A stretch of DNA of 15,143 nt from Thermococci archaeon. GTDB taxonomy: Archaea; Methanobacteriota_B; Thermococci; Methanofastidiosales; B48-G16. Location of the stretch: positions 1 through 15,143 of the forward strand of contig DAOVEQ010000006.1 of NCBI GenBank assembly GCA_030668905.1. Reading direction: 5' to 3'. Of this stretch, positions 1 through 5,700 are shown one piece after another. The position numbers were made by a program, and so were the translations under genes. Within the stretch, counting starts at the first letter, position 1. Each line of letters begins with the position of its first letter. Below the pieces are notes generated by a model, which was given only the letters and a program-made list of their open reading frames with translations, had not been told where the DNA came from and made no database searches.

Positions 1-707
1 AACTCCTTTCCTCCGTCACTTATAGAAGACATTCCCAAAGAGAAGTAATGTATAGGATCGATCATTCTGGAGATATGTACTATCTTTAAAAACATATTTT
101 GAATTATGTTTATGTTTCCGTGCGTGGGAAGTCCTAACATACTTTCAAGGATGAGAAGGCTTCCCATACATACATAGAATCCTATCAGTATTACTATGGA
201 CATGTTCTCTGACGGAGCAAGAGTTGATAAGAAAATTCCAAAAGATACTGCACATGATACTATGAGAATCGAGAGGAAACATACCTTAAGAAAATTAGTT
301 CCCAGGCCGAAATTCATGAATTTCTCGGATATTAAGAAAAAAATGATTACAAATGATAGAAAATAGCAGTAGAGAAACATCTTGTTAATATATTTTTCAA
401 GTATATAGTTTTCCTCAGAGACAGGACCATAAAAAAGCACCTCAATCGTTTTCTCACTTCTTTCCTTGGCTATTGAAGTGACAGCTGAAATTCCAAAATA
501 AAGTCCAGAAAGAGGTATTACTGAAAATATGAATGTCGTGAGCATGGGCGTTCCCGTTATTATCCCATTTTTCATCGTATCTAAAAACGTATAGAAAAAT
601 ATAGAGGCCATAATGCATGATAAAAAGATCAAGAAATATACATTTATACCGTAAACCCCTGATAGAATCTCTCTCTTCGTCAATACTTTAAGAATTCTTT
701 TATTCAT
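1..707 (-). CDS. ABC-2 type transporter permease (partial, C-terminus off the left edge)
   Basis: This is the membrane subunit of an ABC-2 type (export-class) transporter, probably working with the ATPase encoded just upstream. The frame is open from the ATG at 707 to the window edge, giving 235 complete codons. Hydrophobic segments lie at about residues 21-42, 56-78, 110-126, 140-161 and 168-190. Between the second and third is a cytoplasmic stretch, KERSEKTIEVLFYGPVSEE (residues 81-99), matching the family pattern of an E-R-x-x-x-T-x-x-x-L loop after the second helix. The start overlaps the end of the ATPase gene by 8 nt, so translation is probably coupled. The substrate cannot be read from sequence. 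Its place at the end of an iron-uptake operon suggests a link with metal stress, which is inference. Confidence 0.85.
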   Translation of the reverse strand, partial: MNKRILKVLTKREILSGVYGINVYFLIFLSCIMASIFFYTFLDTMKNGIITGTPMLTTFIFSVIPLSGLYFGISAVTSIAKERSEKTIEVLFYGPVSEENYILEKYINKMFLYCYFLSFVIIFFLISEKFMNFGLGTNFLKVCFLSILIVSCAVSFGIFLSTLAPSENMSIVILIGFYVCMGSLLILESMLGLPTHGNINIIQNMFLKIVHISRMIDPIHYFSLGMSSISDGGKE

Positions 708-1599
708 TCTCGATCACCCTCAAGAATGCATCCTCTAAACTGACGCTTTCTTCGTGCATTCCAATTATAATTCCTCCAGACTCTGTTATAATTTCAGATA
801 TTTCCTTTCTTTTATCTTCTTCTGTCGTTATCTGAATTATGTTCCCCTCTATAGATATATCCTGTACGAAACTCAGCTTTTTGAGGTTATCAGCGATCTT
901 TTTCGTTATCTTATAAAGTTCGATATATATTCTTCTCCCACCAGAAACCTTTCTTTTCAGTTCATCCATCTTTCCTTCAAAAACAAGTTTCCCCTTGTCG
1001 ATTATACCAACATTATCACATACTTTTTCTATCTCTGTTAATATGTGGGACGAGATAAATATGGTCTTTCCTTTCTTTTTTTCTGTCAGAATAAGATCTC
1101 TTACCTCTTTCACGCCCTTAGGATCGAGACCGTAAGCAGGTTCATCCAGAATAAGGATATCGGGGTCATGAAGGACAGCCCTCGCAACGCTTATTTTTTG
1201 TCTCATCCCCTTAGAGTACTCTTTTAAAAGTTTGTTCTTGACATCTGAAAGTCTCATATAATCTAAAATCTCATTAACTCTATCTGAATCCACATCGTAA
1301 AGCTCAGCAAAAAAATTTAGATACTCGAAAGCGGTCATATCGTTATAAAGGTATTGTTGTTCCGAAACAACACCTATTCTCTTTTTAATCTCTATTTCTC
1401 TTCTTATATCTTTATCAAAAACTTTTATTTCTCCATAAGTAGGACGCAAAATCCCAACAGCCATTAAAATAGTAGTCGTTTTTCCGGCACCATTCGGTCC
1501 TAAGAATCCAAAAGAATCTCCTTCCTCTATCTCCAGATTTAAATTATCGACAGCTGTGAATTTACCATATTTTTTGGTGACATCTTTCAGTGTTATCAT
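700..1599 (-). CDS. ABC-2 type transporter ATP-binding protein
   Basis: This is the cytoplasmic ATPase of the exporter, 299 residues from the ATG at 1599. Walker A is GPNGAGKTT (34-42), the signature region is YSKGMRQK (128-135, a variant usual in ABC-2 exporters), Walker B is ILILDEP (148-154), and the switch histidine is H185 in FISSH. A C-terminal extension of about 80 residues ends in SLEDAFLRV, typical of CcmA/DrrA-like ATPases that pair with ABC-2 permeases. A GTG at 1641 would lengthen the protein by 14 residues. I prefer 1599 because it gives the normal N-terminus MITLKDVTKKYG and avoids overlap with dtxR. It lies 23 nt after dtxR and is probably in the same transcript. The substrate is unknown. 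Confidence 0.9.
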   Translation of the reverse strand: MITLKDVTKKYGKFTAVDNLNLEIEEGDSFGFLGPNGAGKTTTILMAVGILRPTYGEIKVFDKDIRREIEIKKRIGVVSEQQYLYNDMTAFEYLNFFAELYDVDSDRVNEILDYMRLSDVKNKLLKEYSKGMRQKISVARAVLHDPDILILDEPAYGLDPKGVKEVRDLILTEKKKGKTIFISSHILTEIEKVCDNVGIIDKGKLVFEGKMDELKRKVSGGRRIYIELYKITKKIADNLKKLSFVQDISIEGNIIQITTEEDKRKEISEIITESGGIIIGMHEESVSLEDAFLRVIENE

Positions 1600-1600
1600 T

Positions 1601-1617
1601 GAGATCAGAATGATCTC
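1601..1617 (-). repeat. Perfect hairpin directly upstream of the ABC ATPase start
   Basis: On the minus strand GAGATCA-TTC-TGATCTC forms a perfect 7-bp stem with a 3-nt loop. It sits in the 23-nt gap between dtxR and the ATPase gene and ends one base before the ATG at 1599. In the mRNA it contains GGAGAT, the only Shine-Dalgarno-like stretch near this start. It could tune translation, mark a processing point between the iron genes and the exporter genes, or be a protein site. The repeat is seen directly; the role is inference. Confidence 0.45.
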
Positions 1618-1622
1618 CCAGT

Positions 1623-2036
1623 TTAAATATTTTTGCAGCACTCTCCTCTAGGTATTTTTTTACCATGGGGACATGTTTCCGGATGATTTAAGAATGTACA
1701 GATCTTGTTTACCGTCTCTTTGCTTATGTGCTCGCAGGCACATGAGAGCTTTTCCATATCATCTTCTCCAATTTCTAAGTATGTAAAAAGAGATTCAAGG
1801 ACTCTATGAGCTCTTATTACCTTTTTTCCTCCCCTTTTTCCTTTTTTTGTGAATTTGATCCCTTCATTTTTGTTGTATGTTATTAAATTTTCTTCTTCAA
1901 GCTTTTTAAGTTTTTCAAGTACACTTGGAGGCTTTATATTTAAATGATCTGCCAGATCTGTTATTCTGATCTTCTGTCCTTTCTCTTCTAGTACCCAGAT
2001 AGCTTCCAGGTACTCTTCTGTATTTTCACTTACCAT
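1623..2036 (-). CDS. DtxR/MntR-family metal-dependent repressor
   Basis: This is a 137-residue metal-responsive transcription factor with an N-terminal winged helix-turn-helix (about residues 1-70) followed by a helical dimerisation and metal-binding domain. It lacks the C-terminal SH3-like domain of long DtxR/IdeR proteins. Numbering happens to match Bacillus subtilis MntR: E8, E11, H77, E102 and H103 fall on MntR metal-ligand positions, while MntR's E99 is cysteine here (C99), as at Cys102 of DtxR. The tail holds TCPHGKKIP (121-129), a family motif, then an extra C-C pair at 133-134. The start overlaps the feoB stop by 7 nt, so the gene is translated from the feo transcript. I infer that it represses its own operon through the inverted repeat at 4088-4105. 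C99 favours iron over manganese sensing. Confidence 0.9.
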   Translation of the reverse strand: MVSENTEEYLEAIWVLEEKGQKIRITDLADHLNIKPPSVLEKLKKLEEENLITYNKNEGIKFTKKGKRGGKKVIRAHRVLESLFTYLEIGEDDMEKLSCACEHISKETVNKICTFLNHPETCPHGKKIPRGECCKNI

Positions 2037-3871
2037 ACTATACCACCTATAATTCTTGCAAATATTCCCAGAATCAATGCAACTACAAGCGTTGTGCCTG
2101 TAATCAATAAAGTTCTTTTAAGTCTGAACTCGCTGATCATCGCTGCTATAGTTGCCAGGCATGGAATATAATACATTATAAAAACAGTAAATGTCAGCAT
2201 TTGAGTCCTTGATAGAACTTCTAAACTTCCTAAAGCTTGCATTAACATGAGCATAGAGAGTTCTTTTCTCAGGATCCCGAAAATTAATGTAGTGCCAACA
2301 GCTATCGGAAGTCCGAGCAAAATAGTTATAGGAGATAAGAGATTATTTATAGTTTCAGCATATCCATAGTGTTCCAACAAAGATAACGTTACACTTCCCA
2401 GGATCAATATAGGCCAGGCAATTATAATAAACTCTCTTATCCTCAACCACGTCTTTAAAAGTATACTTTTCAATGAAGGTATTTTTAAAGATGGTATCTC
2501 TAAAATCAATCCTGGGCTCTCTTCTTTATAAATTTTAGACAATACAAATCCCAGGATTCCTAAAAATATTATATTTGTCATGTAGAGAAGAAAAGCTGTA
2601 AGAGGACCAAGATAGAACGCTGCCAAACCAAATATAACTGCTGTCCTTGCAGAACATGGTACAAAGACACTCAAGAATCCAGCAATGTATCTATCCCTCT
2701 CAGATTCCAGGATCCTTGTTCCCATAATTGCAGGAACTGTACATCCATATCCAAGCATGAAAGGTATCAGGGCCTTCCCATGAAGTCCTATTTTATGGAA
2801 AAGGCTGTCCATGAGGAAAGCTACTCTGGGGAGATACCCTGTGTCTTCCAGAAAAGCGAGACCTAAAAGAAGGGGAAAAAGATACGGAAGTACTATCCCT
2901 ACTCCTCCCGCAAGACCTTGGATAATCCCCACTGTTATATTCTGCAAAAACGTGTTTTCCATGACTATCCTAGATGCCAGGCTGTCGAAATAATCCAGCA
3001 GAGGACCTTCAAAAATCCCTCCAACTTTAAAAACAAGATAAAACATACAGTATAGAATTACAACTAATAGGGGATATCCAAATTTTCCCATTAGAAGTTT
3101 ATCAAAATCAAAAAAAGATTTTTTAGGAGTTCCTACTTTAGCAACATCTTCAAAGATATTCATGGACAAAGCATGCCTCTCTGACGATATTACAAGATCG
3201 CATGATCTTCCATGCTCTCTCTCGATAATTTCTTGGTATCTTCTGTAGTTTATATCTGTTTCAGCTGTAAAAAATTCATCATCTTCCAAAATCTTGATCG
3301 CAGAAAGCCTTTTAGGCTCATTTTTTATTTTTGGGATTAAAGTCTCGATCACCTTTTCTATATCCCTGCTGTATTTTGGGATTTTAGGCTTCTTTTGCAA
3401 CTCTAAAGCTACAGAAAAAAGATCTTTGACCCCTATACCTTTATTTGCGATTGTGGTAACTACAGGTACACCAAAAACTTCCTCAAGTTTTTTTGTATCT
3501 ATACTGATACCTTTTTTTTCAGCCTCGTCTAGCATGTTCAAACAGATTACTATAGGCACTTCTAACTCGCATAGCTGGATTGTCAGTTCAAGGCTTCTTG
3601 AGAGTATAGAAGCATCTATTACATTAATAACTACATCAGCTTCCTTTTTTAAAATATAGTTTCTAGCCTCAAGTTCTGCCAAATCTGAAGATGTTAGAGA
3701 GTATGTACCAGGAAGATCGACAACTTCAAACTCTTTCCCCATCTTAACCTTACTTTTTGTATATTTAACAGTTTTTCCAGGGAAATTTGAGGTTACAGTC
3801 TTATATCCAGCTACCTGGTTAAAAATTGTAGATTTTCCAGAGTTTGGCTGACCAGCTAAAGCAATAATCAT
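2030..3871 (-). CDS. feoB: Ferrous iron transporter FeoB
   Basis: This is the membrane Fe(II) transporter, 613 residues. The N-terminal G domain has G1 GQPNSGKST (7-15), a G2 threonine in the NFPGKTV region (29-35), G3 DLPG (52-55) and G4 NMLD (112-115). A short helical linker follows (about 160-250). The membrane region begins near residue 265 and carries two repeated gating halves, with family motifs GYGCTVPAIMGTR (374-386), PCSART (405-410) and, in the second half, IPCLATIAAM (569-578). It is shorter than the roughly 770-residue enterobacterial protein, mainly through a compact linker and C-terminus, which is common in archaea. The ATG overlaps the feoA stop as ATGA (4 nt), giving tight translational coupling. 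The first G1 asparagine of many FeoB proteins (GNPN) is glutamine here. Confidence 0.96.
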   Translation of the reverse strand: MIIALAGQPNSGKSTIFNQVAGYKTVTSNFPGKTVKYTKSKVKMGKEFEVVDLPGTYSLTSSDLAELEARNYILKKEADVVINVIDASILSRSLELTIQLCELEVPIVICLNMLDEAEKKGISIDTKKLEEVFGVPVVTTIANKGIGVKDLFSVALELQKKPKIPKYSRDIEKVIETLIPKIKNEPKRLSAIKILEDDEFFTAETDINYRRYQEIIEREHGRSCDLVISSERHALSMNIFEDVAKVGTPKKSFFDFDKLLMGKFGYPLLVVILYCMFYLVFKVGGIFEGPLLDYFDSLASRIVMENTFLQNITVGIIQGLAGGVGIVLPYLFPLLLGLAFLEDTGYLPRVAFLMDSLFHKIGLHGKALIPFMLGYGCTVPAIMGTRILESERDRYIAGFLSVFVPCSARTAVIFGLAAFYLGPLTAFLLYMTNIIFLGILGFVLSKIYKEESPGLILEIPSLKIPSLKSILLKTWLRIREFIIIAWPILILGSVTLSLLEHYGYAETINNLLSPITILLGLPIAVGTTLIFGILRKELSMLMLMQALGSLEVLSRTQMLTFTVFIMYYIPCLATIAAMISEFRLKRTLLITGTTLVVALILGIFARIIGGIVW

Positions 3872-4086
3872 TCTATCATTACCTCGATCTTGGCAGCCAC
3901 TCCTCTCCCCAGTGCAATACTATTTCCGTTTATACTCAAAAGAATAGGACCAAAACTATTTCTTTTTACTATTCCAGATTCTCCCAGATGAATTCCCAGT
4001 TTCGTGAGCCGCATTCTCAATCCTTTTCCACCTCTTAGGGAGATGATTCTTATTTTGCTGCCTTCCTTTGCCTGGTCTAACCTCAT
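3868..4086 (-). CDS. feoA: Ferrous iron transport accessory protein FeoA
   Basis: This is a 72-residue SH3-like cytoplasmic protein that works with FeoB in Fe(II) uptake. Family features are the basic N-terminal turn RGGKGLRMRLTKLGI (18-32), the following GESGIVKRNSFGP region (35-47), and the terminal GRGVAAKIEV strand (61-70). It is the first gene of the iron operon. The ATG at 4086 lies only about 22 nt from the TATA box, so the transcript is probably leaderless. An AGGTG stretch lies 10 nt upstream, but inside the presumed operator and probably not transcribed. Confidence 0.94.
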   Translation of the reverse strand: MRLDQAKEGSKIRIISLRGGKGLRMRLTKLGIHLGESGIVKRNSFGPILLSINGNSIALGRGVAAKIEVMIE

Positions 4087-4087
4087 A

Positions 4088-4105
4088 AATTAGGTACACC
4101 TAATT
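4088..4105 (-). promoter_or_regulatory. Perfect DtxR-type operator in the feo promoter
   Basis: AATTAGGT-AC-ACCTAATT is an 18-bp element with perfect 8-bp arms and a 2-bp centre. The TTAGG...CCTAA arms resemble the known DtxR/IdeR box (TTAGGTTAGCCTAACC-type). It lies between the TATA box (4108-4115) and the feoA ATG (4086), where a bound repressor would block polymerase. A DtxR-family gene is third in the operon it would control. The repeat is seen in sequence; binding by that repressor is inference. Confidence 0.8.
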
Positions 4106-4107
4106 CC

Positions 4108-4122
4108 TTTATAAACGTTTCG
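4108..4122 (-). promoter_or_regulatory. BRE/TATA promoter of the feo operon
   Basis: The minus strand reads CCGAAACG-TTTATAAA, a purine-rich BRE followed by a TATA box at 4108-4115. The usual archaeal TATA-to-start distance (about 25 nt) puts transcription initiation at or within a few bases of the feoA ATG at 4086, predicting a leaderless mRNA. The whole control region fits in the 49 nt between the HAD gene stop and feoA. Confidence 0.75.
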
Positions 4123-4135
4123 GTTATCATTACAG

Positions 4136-4831
4136 CTATACACATTCTAAAATCCCAAGAATTTCATAGAGTGTATGAATCTCAAAATCAGGTTTAACAT
4201 CTTTCTGCGAAAGGCTTGCACCCTTCGGATTGAACCAACATGCTTGCATGCCAGCTTTCTTAGCTCCTGCAATATCGGTATTATAAGAATCACCCACGTA
4301 CAAACATTCTTCAGGTCTTCTATCTAACAGGGTAGTAGCTTTCCAAAAGATTCCAGGTTTTGGCTTTCGAATACCCACTTCTTCCGATAACACAATGCAA
4401 CGAAATAGATGTTTGATGCCCAACGTCTCCAGCTTCTGATGTTGTACATCCAGAGAACCGTTAGATATAACTCCCAGCTGGATTTTCTTGGCAAGATTCC
4501 TTATTACAACCTTTGCATTTTTAACAGGTACATTAATGGCGGGGTACGATTTTATGTACATTTCTGTTATCTTTCCTACAAAGTTTTCACTCAACCCAAG
4601 GATATTAAGAAATTTTCTGCTTCTTTCGATACGTACCACATCTATAGAATCACCCGCATTGAACTCTTCTGTCGACAGACGATCCGATTCTAGAAACGCA
4701 TTAAATATTCTCTTCTCGTCTATTCCCTTAAATATCTCGTGAAACTCGTGTATGATACGGTGAAGTATCTCTTCCTGTGCTTTGTTTCGATCAAAAAGGG
4801 TATCATCCAGATCAAAGAGAACTGCTTTCAC
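4136..4831 (-). CDS. HAD-superfamily hydrolase (probable phosphatase)
   Basis: This is a 231-residue cytoplasmic HAD hydrolase with an inserted helical cap (about residues 15-95), of the small-molecule phosphatase/haloacid dehalogenase-like class. Motif I is DLDDT (7-11, nucleophile D7 and acid D9), motif II is ISNGS (122-126), motif III is the lysine in RKPKPG (155-160), and motif IV is GDSYNTDIAGA (180-190). The D-x-D pattern supports phosphatase or phosphotransferase activity rather than dehalogenase. The start is GTG at 4831, which places motif I at the normal distance from the N-terminus; a GGAGG 17 nt upstream is too far for a standard site. It lies 51 nt after the flavin-binding gene and is probably cotranscribed with it. 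The substrate cannot be predicted. Confidence 0.88.
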   Translation of the reverse strand: MKAVLFDLDDTLFDRNKAQEEILHRIIHEFHEIFKGIDEKRIFNAFLESDRLSTEEFNAGDSIDVVRIERSRKFLNILGLSENFVGKITEMYIKSYPAINVPVKNAKVVIRNLAKKIQLGVISNGSLDVQHQKLETLGIKHLFRCIVLSEEVGIRKPKPGIFWKATTLLDRRPEECLYVGDSYNTDIAGAKKAGMQACWFNPKGASLSQKDVKPDFEIHTLYEILGILECV

Positions 4832-4882
4832 GTTAGTTATTTATCTCGCCTCCATGAAATCAAGGTATGCCATTCCAATCAA

Positions 4883-5302
4883 CTATAATTTAAATCTTTG
4901 TGCTAAAAATTCACCGGGTCTCAAATATTCTACTTCTATAGGTCGGATCTCTATCAAGGTATAATTGGGATCATCTACATCTTCCCAATGTTTACTGAAA
5001 AAATCGCAATGTCTGGCTATTGTTTCTTTTGTTTCTCTATCTTTAATTATTTTAGCCATTCCAGCAACTCTTACATAACATTCTTTATCTCCTTCTTGGA
5101 GATACAAACAAAGTTCTATTTTGGGATTCTTTTGTATTTGTTTAACCTTTGCATCTTCTGTGCCAGTTGTGATCCAAAATTTTTTATCAAAATAGATTAA
5201 GGTCACTGGCCTAACTCTTGGTTGGTCATCTTCCACAGTTGCTAAAAACACATATTGAAAATCCTTAAAATGTGTCCATACTTCTTCTTTGATATCGGTC
5301 AT
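4883..5302 (-). CDS. Pyridoxamine 5'-phosphate oxidase-like (split-barrel FMN-binding) protein
   Basis: This is a 139-residue single-domain protein of the PNPOx-like split-barrel fold. The opening strands QYVFLATVEDDQPRVRPV (16-33), IYFDKKFWITTGTEDAKVKQIQ (36-57) and KIELCLYLQEG (61-71) match the family pattern of an FMN-phosphate-binding barrel, and the C-terminal YTLIEIRPIEVEYL (114-127) is the usual last strand. Relatives bind FMN, F420 or haem, and most have unknown substrates, so a role in vitamin B6 synthesis should not be assumed. An AGGTG lies 5 nt before the ATG. TATA-like ATTATAAT at about 5327-5334 could drive this gene and the HAD gene from the 53-nt gap after the DUF3795 gene. 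Confidence 0.85.
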   Translation of the reverse strand: MTDIKEEVWTHFKDFQYVFLATVEDDQPRVRPVTLIYFDKKFWITTGTEDAKVKQIQKNPKIELCLYLQEGDKECYVRVAGMAKIIKDRETKETIARHCDFFSKHWEDVDDPNYTLIEIRPIEVEYLRPGEFLAQRFKL

Positions 5303-5307
5303 CTAAA

Positions 5308-5335
5308 CACCTTCTTATTTATAACATTATAATGG
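5308..5335 (-). promoter_or_regulatory. Candidate promoter and RBS before the flavin-binding gene
   Basis: The minus strand holds ATTATAAT (about 5327-5334), then TTATAAAT (5317-5324), then AGGTG (5308-5312) before the ATG at 5302. The first TATA-like box is about 28 nt from the ATG, a distance compatible with a very short leader. No strong BRE is visible, so this call is weaker than the feo, opp and histone promoters. Confidence 0.4.
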
Positions 5336-5355
5336 TATTCCTCATTTTTTCCTCA

Positions 5356-5670
5356 TCATTTTAAGTCTGTTTTAAGCTTCTTTATAATCCTTACTTCCTT
5401 CTGCCCATTCATTAAGTCTGTCGCAGGGGAAATCCTCACATTCATAGCAAAACTCCAAACCCTTCTCGTCAACGCAACATCTAAGGGTGACCAGTGTTTT
5501 GTTCTATCACCCTTACACCCTGAACAACGAATCTCTTCAATCTTTACTTCTTCGCCTCTTTCTTTTTTGAACCAGTCTGCAATTTCCTGAGCTATTTTAG
5601 GATCGTTAGATGCCTGCAAAATATCACATTCATAACATTTCAAGCCGCAAACTGCAATCATTTTATTCAT
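5356..5670 (-). pseudogene. DUF3795-like cysteine-rich protein, frameshifted
   Basis: The first 61 residues look like a DUF3795 protein: CGLKCYECD (8-16) and CSGCKGDRTKHWS (49-61), with cysteine pairs likely to bind metal. After S61 the open frame drifts into unrelated sequence and ends at 5356. In another minus-strand frame, codons from 5485 to 5375 encode LRCCVDEKG, CYECEDFPC and RLNEWAEGSKDYKEA, the usual C-terminal cysteine cluster of this family, with a stop at 5372-5374. A frame break therefore lies near 5484-5488. About four residues normally found between HWSP and the next cysteines also seem missing, so a deletion of 1+3k bases fits better than a single lost base. It is a decayed gene or a sequence error. 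The start is supported by GGAGAT (5675-5680) 4 nt upstream. The molecular function of the family is unknown. Confidence 0.78.
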
Positions 5671-5674
5671 AATT

Positions 5675-5700
5675 ATCTCCTTTACTTTTTTTTAAATACT
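5675..5700 (-). promoter_or_regulatory. RBS and possible TATA box before the DUF3795 gene
   Basis: GGAGAT at 5675-5680 is a good ribosome binding site 4 nt from the ATG at 5670. AGTATTTAAA (5691-5700) overlaps the stop of the preceding membrane-protein gene and is a weak TATA candidate about 25 nt from the ATG. With no terminator between the two genes, read-through from the opp transcript is equally possible. Confidence 0.4.

Noticed and set aside
1600..1641. Longer GTG start for the ABC ATPase
   Set aside because: It would overlap dtxR and add residues not found before the normal MITLKDVTKKYG N-terminus.
3294..3659. 121-codon plus-strand open frame opposite feoB
   Set aside because: It lies antisense to the FeoB G-domain and linker, with no recognisable start signal or motif.
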